Assembly: GCF_947498095.1 (NCBI RefSeq)
Contig: NZ_CANMJE010000002.1
Coordinates: forward strand, 62,001 to 126,000
Source: an uncultured Shimia sp.
GTDB taxonomy: Bacteria; Pseudomonadota; Alphaproteobacteria; Rhodobacterales; Rhodobacteraceae
Direction: 5' to 3'
Length of the DNA stretch: 64,000 nt
The notes beneath the pieces are model-generated. The model searched no databases and was not told where the DNA came from. It saw nothing but the letters and a program-made list of their open reading frames with translations. Made by a program: the position numbers and the translations under genes. Of this stretch, positions 7,879 to 16,519 are shown piece by piece; position 1 is the stretch's first letter, and every line of letters starts with the position of its first letter.

Positions 7879-8453
7879 CTGTCCATCCTCGGCAGGTCCG
7901 CCAATCCCGGACCGCGCCACAGCACAAATGTCAGGATGGGCTTAACATGGGTCGTCATGGCATGGCTTTGCCTGCTGTCATGAGCCCGAGTCTGTCCGGG
8001 TTCCAGCGTAAGCGATCCGTCAGAACGGTGAAATTCGGCCCCGCCTGCCAGACAGAGGTACAATTCCTCGGCCTCGTGGCTGTGCCAGTCATAGTTCAAA
8101 CCTTCACCCCAATAGGCGATATACCCCCGCAAGGATGAGCTGTTGAAATGCCCCGTCGGGCCAAACAGTTCGAAGTACCCATAGTGGTTGCGGAAGTGGG
8201 CGCCGACTTCTTCCTCGGTGTAGGTGCGTTTCCAGGCCGCCACACCCGAGGCCGCGCGCACCGCGTTGATCAGCGGCTGGGTCATGTCGATGCCCCTTAG
8301 AGGAGTTTCGGCTATGATTTTCGTGGCAGGGACGGGTCGTGCGGGCAGGTTGGCTGGGGCCAGATCCTCGGGCCAGGGTGCGTAATCTCTGAGATCCGCA
8401 TGATTGGCATGCAATTGCCGCGCGGCCTCCAGCACTGCCCCAAGTCCACTCAT
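7875..8453 (-). CDS. dddQ: DddQ-type cupin, DMSP-lyase family, copy 2
   Basis: The 192-residue protein is the length of characterised DddQ. Y121, H126, E130 and Y132 sit in YDWHSHEAEELY, and H164 in RQSHAM. The spacing (5, 4, 2 and 32 residues) matches the DddQ active-site pattern as I recall it. The N-terminal 110 residues differ strongly from copy 1, so this is not a recent duplication. It overlaps the MDR dehydrogenase stop (ATGA at 8453) and copy 1 start (ATGA at 7878), placing it firmly in the minus-arm operon. The product would be cytoplasmic, as no signal peptide is visible. Confidence 0.85.
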   Translation of the reverse strand: MSGLGAVLEAARQLHANHADLRDYAPWPEDLAPANLPARPVPATKIIAETPLRGIDMTQPLINAVRAASGVAAWKRTYTEEEVGAHFRNHYGYFELFGPTGHFNSSSLRGYIAYWGEGLNYDWHSHEAEELYLCLAGGAEFHRSDGSLTLEPGQTRAHDSRQSHAMTTHVKPILTFVLWRGPGLADLPRMDR

Positions 8454-9532
8454 GGCACCACCACGATATTACCGGTGTGTTTCTTAGCGATAAAAGCCGC
8501 TTGCGCCTCACGCAGCTCTGACAGGCGGTAGGTCGCTGCCAGCGCGGGCTTAACTTCACCCGCCTCGATGTATTTGACGAGGTTTTGCGTGACGATGGGA
8601 TCGATCACGGTTGAACCGGTGAATGTGAGGTCACGCAGGTAAAACGTCCGCAGGTCGAAATTCACCATTGGGCCGGCGATGGCACCGGAACAGGTGTACC
8701 GCCCGCCGCGTTCGAGGATATCGATCAGGGTGGGCCAATAGTCGCCGCCCACGACATCCGCCACAACGGTGATTTTCTCATCCCCCAGTGCCGCGCGCAG
8801 GTCTTTCGGTCCGCGCGGCAGGATGCGATCTGGACCTAGTTCGGCCACATCCGCGTGTTTCGCCTCGGACGCCAAGGCAATCACCCGCGCACCTCTGCGT
8901 TTCGCCAGTTGCACCAATGCACCGCCAACACCACCCGAGGCGCCGGGTACCAGAACCGTATCCTCTGCGCCGACATTGGCGCGGGTCAACATGCCTTCGG
9001 CGGTCGAGTAAGAACAGGAAAACGTCGCCAGTTCCGCGTCGCTGAGATCGGACCTCACGGCGATTACGTTGGTCGACGGGATCACCGTGTACTCGGCATA
9101 GCCCCCATCCAATTCCGAGCCGTAATAGCCTGTCTTGTCCTTGTTGTCTGGATCGTCCGGATCGCGCAGCCAGTTGTCGGTGATCACACGTTCACCAACG
9201 CGGGCAGAGGCGACGCCCTCACCGACAGCAACGATCTCACCGCAGACATCCGCACCCTGAATGCGTGGGAAGGTCAGTGGGCGGCCACCCCATGTGGGGT
9301 CATCTTCGTCGACCTCATCAAAGGCCCCGCCCGTAGTGGCCTCGTCCACAGCCTTAGAGTACCAGCCCGACCGGGTGTTGACGTCAGTATTGTTCATCCC
9401 ACAGGCGCCAACCCGGATCAGCACCTGACCCGGCGCTGGGCTGGGGGTCGGCCAGTCCTCGTGCCAGTGATATTGGTCCAGATCGCCGTGGCCCATCAGA
9501 ACCATGGCTTTCATTGTGGTTGGGATTGTCAT
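8450..9532 (-). CDS. MDR-family (zinc-type) alcohol dehydrogenase / quinone-reductase-like
   Basis: The 360-residue medium-chain dehydrogenase has a GroES-like N-terminal domain (GACGMNNTDVN, GADVCGE) and a Rossmann domain with ASGGVGGALVQLAKRRGA. The four-Cys structural zinc lobe is absent. An acidic insert (DEVDEDDPTWGG) follows the first motif. The start at 9532 is chosen for AAAGGA 8 bp upstream. It is not an obvious AcuI (acryloyl-CoA reductase), although it shares the superfamily, so a link to acrylate detoxification cannot be excluded. It sits between the FAD/GcvT gene and dddQ copy 2, overlapping the latter by ATGA. Confidence 0.85.
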   Translation of the reverse strand: MTIPTTMKAMVLMGHGDLDQYHWHEDWPTPSPAPGQVLIRVGACGMNNTDVNTRSGWYSKAVDEATTGGAFDEVDEDDPTWGGRPLTFPRIQGADVCGEIVAVGEGVASARVGERVITDNWLRDPDDPDNKDKTGYYGSELDGGYAEYTVIPSTNVIAVRSDLSDAELATFSCSYSTAEGMLTRANVGAEDTVLVPGASGGVGGALVQLAKRRGARVIALASEAKHADVAELGPDRILPRGPKDLRAALGDEKITVVADVVGGDYWPTLIDILERGGRYTCSGAIAGPMVNFDLRTFYLRDLTFTGSTVIDPIVTQNLVKYIEAGEVKPALAATYRLSELREAQAAFIAKKHTGNIVVVP

Positions 9533-9551
9533 GCGCGTTGTCCTTTGTTTC

Positions 9552-9619
9552 GGGCTGGGGAGGGGCCAGCCCCCATCGCGCAAAAGCGCGGTTCCCCCGG
9601 AGTATTTCTGGCAATACGA
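9552..9619 (+). repeat. Three-hairpin intergenic repeat, copy C
   Basis: Stem 1 is GGGCTGG/CCAGCCC (9552-9572). Stem 2 is CGCGC-AAAA-GCGCG (9577-9590). Stem 3 is GTATT-TCTGGC-AATAC (9602-9617). It fills the gap between the FAD/GcvT gene and the MDR gene. Confidence 0.75.
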
Positions 9620-9627
9620 TCAGCTGG

Positions 9628-12096
9628 TTACTCTGCGGCCTCCATCACCGTGTCTGCCCTTGGGCGTTCGGATTTGGGGTCATACTTGGCTTCTCCTAGA
9701 ATGCGGCCCGCACGGGGTTCTCCGGCAACGATCACCGTGACCTCGGTGCCGGGGGAAGCGGCATGGGGTTTGAGGTATGCAAAGGCGAGAATCTTGCCGA
9801 CAGAATGTCCATAGGCGACCGAGGCCGTGGAGCCGACGACCTTGCCGTCCAGCATGACGGCTTCGCCACCGTGACCGTCCTCAACCCCATCGGGGTCGAT
9901 TTCCAGATAAGCACAGATCCAGGGTTGCTGCGGGCTTGCAGCGCTTGCGCGGGTGGCCTCAACCCCGAGGTAGTCTTTGTCGAGTTTGACAAAGCGCATG
10001 ACATTGGCTTCGGGCAGGGTAACTTCATTGGTAAGCTCGCTCGCACCGGGGAAGGCCTTTTCCATGCGCAGGCTATTCATCGCGAAAGAGCCGTAGTTCT
10101 CGATGCCATGCGCTTCGCCAGCTGCCCAGAGCGCTTTGTAGACATCGACACAGGCCGCATCCGGCATATGAAGTTCCCAGCCCAGCTCGCCCGCATAAGA
10201 CATGCGGAAGGCCCAGATCTTTTGACCTGCCACGGTGATTTCCTGCGCCGACAGCCAGCGGAAGCCAGCGTTTGAGAGGTCCGCATCGGTGCACTGCGCC
10301 AGTACATCGCGCGCGCGGGGGCCATTCAGCGACAGCGCCGACCAGTCCTCGGAGAGCGTGGTGATGGTGGCATCTGCGCCATTGAGGTTGTGGGTCAGGT
10401 GATCCACCAGACGCTGTTCAAAGAAGGCCGCACAAACGAGGTAGTATTTGTCCGCAGCCATACGCACGATTGTGGTTTCCAACTCGACCCGACCCCGACG
10501 GTTCAGCATGTGGGTGAGGGTGATCGAACCATCCTTTTGCGGCATCTTGTTGGCGGTCAGGCGATCCAGCAGCGCGTAGGCGTCCGGCCCCGACACCTGC
10601 ACCTTGGTAAAGGCGGTCACGTCCATGATGCCCACCCGCTCGCGCACAGCACGGCACTCGGCGGCGACCATGTCAAAGACCTCGTTGCGTTTGAACGAAT
10701 AGTGGTCCTGTTGCGCCACCCCGTCACGGGCAAACCAGCGCGGGCGTTCGTGGCCAAAGACCTCCTCATAGACCGCGCCCTTTTGCTTCAGCATTTCATA
10801 AAGTGGCGAGGGCTTGATTGGTCGCCCCTCCAGCCTGTTGAAATGTGGAAAGGGGATCTCGTGGCGCAGCTTGTAATCCTCATGCGCCTTGATGACCTGC
10901 CAGTCCTTCTTGGCATAAGACCCGAACCGGCGCGGATCATAGTCGCGCATGTTGAAGTCGGCCGCACCGTGGACCATCCATTTTGCCAGCTCGCGGGTCA
11001 GCCCTGGCCCCCAACCAATACCAATCTGCGTGCCGCAGCAGCACCAGTAGTTCTGCACACCGGGCGCCGGGCCGACCATCGGGTTGCCATCGGGCGGGTG
11101 CGAGATTGCGCCATGCACCTCGCGGGTGATCCCTAGATCAGCAAAAATCGGCATCCGCTCCAGCGAGTTTTCCAGCCACGGCATCACCCGGTCATAATCC
11201 GCCTCGAACAGCCAGTTCTCATAGTCCCACGGGCATTCGTCATGCCAGACCGAATTCGAGCTCTCTTTCTCGTAGATCCCGATCAGACCCTTTTTCTGTT
11301 CCATGCGGATATAGCCCGAGACCTGTTTGTCATCGCGGATTACCGGCAGCTCGCAGTCAAGGTTCTGAAACTCCGGCACCTCTTCGGTGACAAAGTAATG
11401 GTGCGTCATCGAGGTCATCGGCAGTTGCAGGCCCGACCATTCGCCCATTTGCCGGGCATAAGTACCACCCGCGTTGACCACATGTTCGCAAGTGATCGTG
11501 CCTTTCTCGGTCTCCACGACCCATTCGCCCGAGGCAGATTGCGTGATGTTGGTGGCGCGACAATGACGGAAGATCTTCACGCCTTTTTGACGTGCACCTG
11601 TGGCCATTGCCATAGTCACGTTGGATGGATCCACATGGCCATCATCCGGCGTGTATAGCGCGCCCAAAACGCCCTCAAGATTATAGAAGGGGTGCTTTTC
11701 GGCAATGAAGTCCGGCCCCACCAACTCAATGTTGAATCCTAGCGCACGACCGACTGACAGCGTGTGGCGCAGCCAGTCCATCTCATCCGTCGTATAGGCC
11801 AGCCGGAACGATCCGCAGCCATGCCATGTCACCGCCTGGCCGGTCTCGGCTTCAAGCGCGCCGGAATAGAGACCGATGTTGTAATCCACCATCTTGCCCA
11901 AGCCGTAAGAGCTGGTCGAATGCGTGATCTGCCCGGCTGCGTGCCATGTTGAGCCGCTGGTTAGCTCGGCCTTTTCCAAGAGCACTGTGTCCTCGCCCCA
12001 GCCTTCGTGGGCCAGATGATAGGCAAGGCCGCAGCCCATCACACCGCCGCCAACAATGACAACGCGCGCGGTTGCGGGCAGGTCTTTTTTCGACAT
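9628..12096 (-). CDS. FAD-dependent dehydrogenase fused to GcvT domain (dimethylglycine/sarcosine dehydrogenase type)
   Basis: The 822-residue protein has an N-terminal DAO-type FAD domain (VVIVGGGVMGCG at 12-23), the TSGSTWHAAG motif with H52 at the site of covalent flavin in dimethylglycine dehydrogenase, an FAO_M-like middle, and GCV_T plus GCV_T_C domains over roughly 440-815. The family oxidises an N-methyl group and passes the one-carbon unit to tetrahydrofolate. It is first in the minus arm, has AGGAA before its ATG, and is divergent from the RpiR regulator. With the Rieske gene opposite, stepwise N-demethylation of a betaine is the likely role. DmdA, the DMSP demethylase, is GcvT-only and shorter, so this is not DmdA. 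Confidence 0.88.
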   Translation of the reverse strand: MSKKDLPATARVVIVGGGVMGCGLAYHLAHEGWGEDTVLLEKAELTSGSTWHAAGQITHSTSSYGLGKMVDYNIGLYSGALEAETGQAVTWHGCGSFRLAYTTDEMDWLRHTLSVGRALGFNIELVGPDFIAEKHPFYNLEGVLGALYTPDDGHVDPSNVTMAMATGARQKGVKIFRHCRATNITQSASGEWVVETEKGTITCEHVVNAGGTYARQMGEWSGLQLPMTSMTHHYFVTEEVPEFQNLDCELPVIRDDKQVSGYIRMEQKKGLIGIYEKESSNSVWHDECPWDYENWLFEADYDRVMPWLENSLERMPIFADLGITREVHGAISHPPDGNPMVGPAPGVQNYWCCCGTQIGIGWGPGLTRELAKWMVHGAADFNMRDYDPRRFGSYAKKDWQVIKAHEDYKLRHEIPFPHFNRLEGRPIKPSPLYEMLKQKGAVYEEVFGHERPRWFARDGVAQQDHYSFKRNEVFDMVAAECRAVRERVGIMDVTAFTKVQVSGPDAYALLDRLTANKMPQKDGSITLTHMLNRRGRVELETTIVRMAADKYYLVCAAFFEQRLVDHLTHNLNGADATITTLSEDWSALSLNGPRARDVLAQCTDADLSNAGFRWLSAQEITVAGQKIWAFRMSYAGELGWELHMPDAACVDVYKALWAAGEAHGIENYGSFAMNSLRMEKAFPGASELTNEVTLPEANVMRFVKLDKDYLGVEATRASAASPQQPWICAYLEIDPDGVEDGHGGEAVMLDGKVVGSTASVAYGHSVGKILAFAYLKPHAASPGTEVTVIVAGEPRAGRILGEAKYDPKSERPRADTVMEAAE

Positions 12097-12167
12097 CTCA
12101 AAGTTCCTGTTAATCGAGTCGCATTTCTTCTCGACAGGCTAAGCAATCATTTGTACCATCGTCAATC
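12097..12167. promoter_or_regulatory. Divergent promoter region of the catabolic island
   Basis: This is a 71-bp gap between the start codons of the FAD/GcvT gene and the regulator. It contains TTTGTACCAT at 12150-12159, sharing the TTGTAC core of the tandem palindromes at 14170-14219. It must contain both promoters unless they lie inside coding sequence. No confident -35/-10 pair was seen. Confidence 0.45.
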
Positions 12168-13055
12168 ATGAATGACACAAATGTATCAAATGCCGTCCTG
12201 ACCCGTCTCTCAAACGAGTACGAAGACCTCACCCCCGAGGCGCAAAAGGCTGCACGCTATGTGCTTGAAAATCCACGCGATGTGGGGGTCAGTACCGTGC
12301 GTGAAATTGCCGAGGCCGCACAGGTCAAACCCAACACCGTGGTGCGTATGGCGCGTCAGGTTGGGTTCGAAGGCTACGACGATTTCCGTGAACCTTTCCG
12401 CGAGGCGATTCGCCGGGGGCAGGCGTCGTTTCCTGATCGTGCACGCTGGTTGCAGGACATTCGCGCTCAGGGTGAACTGGGTGGCCTCTACGCCGATATG
12501 GTCACCAGTGCCTTGCGAAACATCGAAGAAACCTTTGCCGGGATCGCCGAAGAAGACCTACGCATTGCCGCCGAAGCCATTTGGGGTTCGCGGCGGGTGT
12601 TCACGCTCGGGGTGGGGGTCAACAACTCCAATGCCCGCAATTTCACCTATCTCGCTTCGACCGGCATGGTGCAGTTCCACGCCATTCCACGCCCCGGCTC
12701 AACGCCGATTGATGACATCGCCTGGGCGGATGAGCGGGACGTCCTGATTGCCATTACCTGCGCGCCCTACCGACAAGAGGTGGTCTCAGCAGTACAGGTC
12801 GCCAAAGAACAGGGGATGCGGGTGGTCGGCATCTCGGACTCACTGGCGTCGCCCATCATCCGGGCAGCGGATTTCGGATTTGTGGTGACAGCGGACACGC
12901 CACAATTCTTTCCCTCATCCGTCTCGACCATCGCGCTTTTGGAAACGCTTCTCAGCTTCGTTATTGCGTCGGCCAGCCCTGAGATCGTCACCCGTGTCGA
13001 AAAATTCCACCAACGCCGCCATCAGCTCGGCATTTACCATGAGGATCCGTCATGA
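12168..13055 (+). CDS. MurR/RpiR family transcriptional regulator
   Basis: The 295-residue protein has an N-terminal HTH_6 domain (about 1-80, with TVREIAEAAQVKPNTVVRMA as the recognition region) and a SIS sugar/acid-binding domain (about 120-265). It is the only regulator in the island and is divergent from the minus arm. Its stop overlaps the Rieske start as ATGA, so it is co-expressed with the plus arm. It likely controls both arms in response to a pathway intermediate. RpiR members outside sugar metabolism are known near betaine genes, so the effector need not be a sugar phosphate. Confidence 0.9.
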   Translation: MNDTNVSNAVLTRLSNEYEDLTPEAQKAARYVLENPRDVGVSTVREIAEAAQVKPNTVVRMARQVGFEGYDDFREPFREAIRRGQASFPDRARWLQDIRAQGELGGLYADMVTSALRNIEETFAGIAEEDLRIAAEAIWGSRRVFTLGVGVNNSNARNFTYLASTGMVQFHAIPRPGSTPIDDIAWADERDVLIAITCAPYRQEVVSAVQVAKEQGMRVVGISDSLASPIIRAADFGFVVTADTPQFFPSSVSTIALLETLLSFVIASASPEIVTRVEKFHQRRHQLGIYHEDPS

Positions 13056-14143
13056 ATGCACCGTTGACCCATTCACTGGACGCCCGTTATTACACTGACC
13101 CTGCGATCTATGAGAACGAAATGCAGGGCCTTCTTTCGCGCACGTGGCAGTTCGCGCTGCACCTGTCGCAGATCCCGAATGCCGGGGATTATCAGGCGTT
13201 TACCATTGCCGATCAAAGCCTGTTCGCCATCCGGGGCCGGGATGAGGTTGTGCGGGTCTTCTATAATGTCTGCCAGCACCGGGCGCATGAAATGGTGACC
13301 GGCTCGGGCAACACCCGCGTCGTGGTCTGCCCCTATCACGCATGGACCTATGAGCTGACGGGGGACTTGCGCGCCGGGCCGAATATCAAATCGGTTCCGG
13401 GCTTTGACAAATCCGAGATCTGCCTGACCGAGGTCCGTTCTGAGGATTTCCACGGTTTCCTCTTTGTGAATCTCGACGACGACGCCGCGCCAATGGACGA
13501 CTGGTATCCCGGCGTGCGCGAGGAAATCGCCGAATACGTGCCGCATATCCGTGATCTGGCACCGCTGGAATGGGTCGAATGTCCTGAAAAATGCAACTGG
13601 AAAGTCTCGGTCGAAAACTATTCCGAATGCTACCACTGTCCGATGAATCACGCGACCTTTGCCGAGGGAGTCATCAAACCGGAAACCTATGACATTCAGC
13701 CTGATGCAGGTGGTGGCTATGTGCTGCGCCATATTACCGAATGCCAACCACCGGAAAAGATGACCTATCCGATTGACCTCAGCGTGCCGCATGCGGGCGA
13801 CTATCAAAGCTGGTTCCTGTGGCCGATGTTTTCATTCCAGTGCTATCCGGGCAACGTCCTGAACACCTATCACTGGCGCGCTGACACGCATGATACCTGC
13901 ACGGTCTGGCGCGGCTGGTACACGGTGGGCGGCATTGATGACCCGGTGATCCGGGACCTCGCCGTGCAGGACCGCGAAACCACCGTCGAGGAAGACATCC
14001 GTCTGGTCGAAAGCGTGCAGCGCGGTCTCAGGTCAAAGGGCTACAAGCCCGGTCCGCTGGTGGTTGATCCCAACTGCGGCGTCAGCTCCGAACACTCGAT
14101 TTTGCGCTTGCAACAATGGATGCGCGAAGCAGTGGATTCATAA
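13052..14143 (+). CDS. Rieske non-haem iron oxygenase, quaternary-amine demethylase type
   Basis: The 363-residue alpha subunit has Rieske ligands C74, H76, C93 and H96 (CQH, CPYH) and catalytic-iron His H195 and H200 in NYSECYHCPMNH. The bridging position is Glu (E192) where most ring hydroxylases have Asp. Glu here is a feature of the carnitine oxygenase CntA and related quaternary-ammonium enzymes. Expected reaction: N-demethylation or C-N cleavage of a betaine with loss of formaldehyde or an amine. No reductase gene is adjacent, so electrons must come from elsewhere. Stachydrine (proline betaine) demethylase-like function is the best guess, given the enolase-family neighbours. Confidence 0.88.
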   Translation: MNAPLTHSLDARYYTDPAIYENEMQGLLSRTWQFALHLSQIPNAGDYQAFTIADQSLFAIRGRDEVVRVFYNVCQHRAHEMVTGSGNTRVVVCPYHAWTYELTGDLRAGPNIKSVPGFDKSEICLTEVRSEDFHGFLFVNLDDDAAPMDDWYPGVREEIAEYVPHIRDLAPLEWVECPEKCNWKVSVENYSECYHCPMNHATFAEGVIKPETYDIQPDAGGGYVLRHITECQPPEKMTYPIDLSVPHAGDYQSWFLWPMFSFQCYPGNVLNTYHWRADTHDTCTVWRGWYTVGGIDDPVIRDLAVQDRETTVEEDIRLVESVQRGLRSKGYKPGPLVVDPNCGVSSEHSILRLQQWMREAVDS

Positions 14144-14169
14144 AGAAACCCTTAAGAAAGCAGGGGTCT

Positions 14170-14219
14170 CCATGTTGTACAACTTGGAGAACCCTCCGAA
14201 AAAATGTAGTACAACTTGG
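14170..14219. promoter_or_regulatory. Tandem operator-like palindromes
   Basis: The first site is an 18-bp near-perfect palindrome (14170-14187) centred on GTTGTACAAC. A second copy, ATGTAGTACAACTTGG (14204-14219), matches 15 of 16 bases of 14172-14187 at a 32-bp offset, about three helical turns. They lie in the 109-bp gap before the Asp/Glu-racemase-fold gene. Spacing and symmetry suggest cooperative binding of a dimeric regulator. Confidence 0.6.
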
Positions 14220-14252
14220 TCATTTTGGCCTCTAGGGACAGGAAACGCGCAA

Positions 14253-15077
14253 ATGTTAATGCCTTCTGAATGGCGCCCTGAGCACAAGCTGTTCCCGCAT
14301 CAGGTTGGCTTTACTTGTCCGCCATTTGACTATGACGCCGCCCCCTCTGACTTCTTACGCATGGCGCCCGAGAGCGTGGGTGTGCACGGCTGGATGCTGC
14401 ATGCGCCGGACTACAAACATGGGCTTGATCAACGAAAACAAAACTTTGGTATGTTGGATGACTTTGTGCACTGCATGTCCCGCAACGGCGTCGATGTGGC
14501 GGGACAGGTGGGGTCAAACTGGGTGCATGCCAGTGGACTTGGCGTCGAGGGTATCCGTGACCATTGCGAAAAACTCTCCGAAAAACATGGGATTAGATTT
14601 CACATGGCCGGCTATGCCATGGTCGAAGCCCTACGGGAAATGAACGTCGAAAAGGTTGCCCTGAACGCGGCTTACCACTGGCCCGCATGGTGGCAGGGCA
14701 CGGTCGGTTTCCTGAAAGAGGCCGGGTTTGACGTGCTCTGGGCAGGCAACTTTCATGATCAGGGGTGGTTTACAGATCAGGATGAAGTGAATTCTTACCG
14801 TTGGGTGTTCGACGGCGATTTGGCAATGAAATCATTCACTTACGTCGCCGAACAGGCCCCGGATGCCGACGCCTATCTGATAAACGGCATGTGCAATTTC
14901 CGCTCGGGTCCCCATGGTCAACCCCAACGCCCCGTGCACTTGACCCGCCAACTCGAAGCCGCGCTGAGCAAACCTGTTATTGGCCACGACACCGCGCTTT
15001 ACTGGCGTATTTTCAAGAGCCTAGGTCTTGGCCCCGTAACCCCGCAAGGTCAGCTGCTGGAGAGCCTCAATGCATAA
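14253..15077 (+). CDS. Asp/Glu racemase-fold protein (maleate isomerase / arylmalonate decarboxylase-like)
   Basis: The 274-residue protein resembles the maleate isomerase / AMDase branch. A single Cys (C214, NGMCNFR) occupies the second catalytic position. The first position (around VGSNWVHASG, 86-95) has no Cys. Two-Cys members racemise or isomerise, while arylmalonate decarboxylase works with one Cys, so decarboxylation or hydrolysis is plausible. The start at 14253 (MLMPSEWRP) is set by AGGAAA 7-9 bp upstream; the longer in-frame reading would overlap the Rieske gene and run through the operator repeats. Its end overlaps the next gene by 8 bp. Confidence 0.75.
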   Translation: MLMPSEWRPEHKLFPHQVGFTCPPFDYDAAPSDFLRMAPESVGVHGWMLHAPDYKHGLDQRKQNFGMLDDFVHCMSRNGVDVAGQVGSNWVHASGLGVEGIRDHCEKLSEKHGIRFHMAGYAMVEALREMNVEKVALNAAYHWPAWWQGTVGFLKEAGFDVLWAGNFHDQGWFTDQDEVNSYRWVFDGDLAMKSFTYVAEQAPDADAYLINGMCNFRSGPHGQPQRPVHLTRQLEAALSKPVIGHDTALYWRIFKSLGLGPVTPQGQLLESLNA

Positions 15078-15810
15078 AATCGTCGCCCTCTGGGCTGTCC
15101 CCCGCTCGACCTCCACCGCCTTTGAATGGATGATGCGTCAGCGCGGTGACATGGACTGCCTGCACGAACCCTTTGGAGAGGCATGGTATCAGGGTGAGGA
15201 TCCCATGTGGCATCGTTTCGCGCCGGGAGAGGTCACAACCCCTAGCCTGACGTTGGACTCAGTTTGGCAGGACATCCAGCACCGCGCCACAAACGGGCCT
15301 GTCTTCGTCAAGGATTTTCCTCATTATATCAATCACATGTGGACGCCCAACTTTCTGTCGAATTTCACGCATGCCTTCCTGATCCGCGATCCCGCACTGA
15401 CCATCACGTCGATGTTTGCCAAGTGGCCGGACTTTCACGAAGGCGAAGTTGGCTTCCCCGAACAACGCGCATTGTTCGACCTTTTGTGGGCCTTGAACGG
15501 CACCCCGCCTCCGGTCATCGACAGTGGCGATCTGCTGGAGAACCCCCATGACATGACACAGGCGTTTTGCAAAGCAGTGGGAATCCCCTTTATCCCACAG
15601 GCGCTTAGCTGGGAACCGGGCGGAGACCCCTCAGCCCACAGCTGGTGGGACGGTGGATCTTTCCATGGGAACCTTGCGCAGTCTACTGGCCTCAAACCGC
15701 AAAAGCGCAAATACGTGAACCTTGATGAAACGCCTGATCGCGTTCGGCAGGTACACCGCCGCATGAAACCGCACTATGATCACCTCTACGAGCACCGCAT
15801 CGTGTTGTAA
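15070..15810 (+). CDS. P-loop sulfotransferase-like protein
   Basis: The 246-residue protein opens MHKIVALWAVPRSTSTAF. PRSTSTA is a P-loop-type phosphosulfate-binding motif at the position expected for PAPS-dependent sulfotransferases. A conserved FVKDFPHY segment and FLIRDPALTITSM (3'-phosphate-binding Arg/Ser region) follow. Members of this group are often misnamed as aminotransferase-like. It may transfer sulfate to, or hydrolyse it from, a small metabolite, but the substrate is unknown. It overlaps the upstream gene by 8 bp, which points to co-translation. Confidence 0.7.
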   Translation: MHKIVALWAVPRSTSTAFEWMMRQRGDMDCLHEPFGEAWYQGEDPMWHRFAPGEVTTPSLTLDSVWQDIQHRATNGPVFVKDFPHYINHMWTPNFLSNFTHAFLIRDPALTITSMFAKWPDFHEGEVGFPEQRALFDLLWALNGTPPPVIDSGDLLENPHDMTQAFCKAVGIPFIPQALSWEPGGDPSAHSWWDGGSFHGNLAQSTGLKPQKRKYVNLDETPDRVRQVHRRMKPHYDHLYEHRIVL

Positions 15811-15823
15811 CAAGGGGGTCCTG

Positions 15824-16510
15824 ATGGCGGACACATACGAACTGCACTACTGGCCCATCCCGTTCCGCGGCCATTTTATCCGCTACGTTCTGGCCTACGT
15901 TGGCGCGACATGGACAGAGCCGAATTTCCCGGAGATGGCGGCGTTCAAGGATCGCCCTGTTGCCGAGAAACCCTATCCATTTATCGCGCCACCTGTCCTG
16001 CACGATCAGGAAAAGGATATTTGGGTCAGTCAGTTGCCGGCGATCATGATGTATCTTGGCCGCAAACATGATCTCCTGTCAGACCCCGATCAAACCCTGC
16101 GCCTGATCTGTGACGGTTCAGACATCCTGTTCGAGATCACCCGTGGTCACGGGGCGCAAATGTGGGATCGTGAAGCCTGGGAGGCGTTTTTGCCACGGCT
16201 TGAGACATGGATGCAGTTGCACGAACGCTTGGCGGTCGAATTTGGCACGACGGCCGGGCAGGGGTACATGTTCGGCGCAGATCGTCCCATGCTTGCCGAT
16301 CTGTCGCTCGCAGCCCTCTGGCACACCATGATTGACCGTCTGCCGACCCTGCGCGACCTCCTGCACGTTCAGGCGCCAACTGTCGAAGGCCTCGTGGATC
16401 GTATCGCCTTAGTCCCCGAGGTCGCGGCCTTACGTGCGCAATGGGCGGATAGTGACCCACGCTATTGCGCTGGCCAGATTGAACGCTCTCTTTTTGAAAT
16501 ACTGGAATAA
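15824..16510 (+). CDS. Glutathione S-transferase family protein
   Basis: The 228-residue protein has a thioredoxin-fold N-domain (starts MADTYELHYWPIPFRGHFIR; cis-Pro region APPVLHD; SQLPAIMMYL contacting glutathione) and an all-helical C-domain (roughly 90-220). AGGGGG lies before the ATG at 15824. A GST in a demethylation cluster could handle formaldehyde or a glutathione adduct, but this is inference from position. The catalytic Tyr/Ser/Cys cannot be assigned with certainty. Confidence 0.8.
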   Translation: MADTYELHYWPIPFRGHFIRYVLAYVGATWTEPNFPEMAAFKDRPVAEKPYPFIAPPVLHDQEKDIWVSQLPAIMMYLGRKHDLLSDPDQTLRLICDGSDILFEITRGHGAQMWDREAWEAFLPRLETWMQLHERLAVEFGTTAGQGYMFGADRPMLADLSLAALWHTMIDRLPTLRDLLHVQAPTVEGLVDRIALVPEVAALRAQWADSDPRYCAGQIERSLFEILE

Positions 16511-16519
16511 GGAAATCCT

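Noticed and set aside
9628-12096. DMSP demethylase DmdA
   Set aside because: DmdA is a GcvT-fold protein without a flavin domain; this 822-residue protein has an FAD domain with the covalent-flavin His motif of dimethylglycine-type dehydrogenases.
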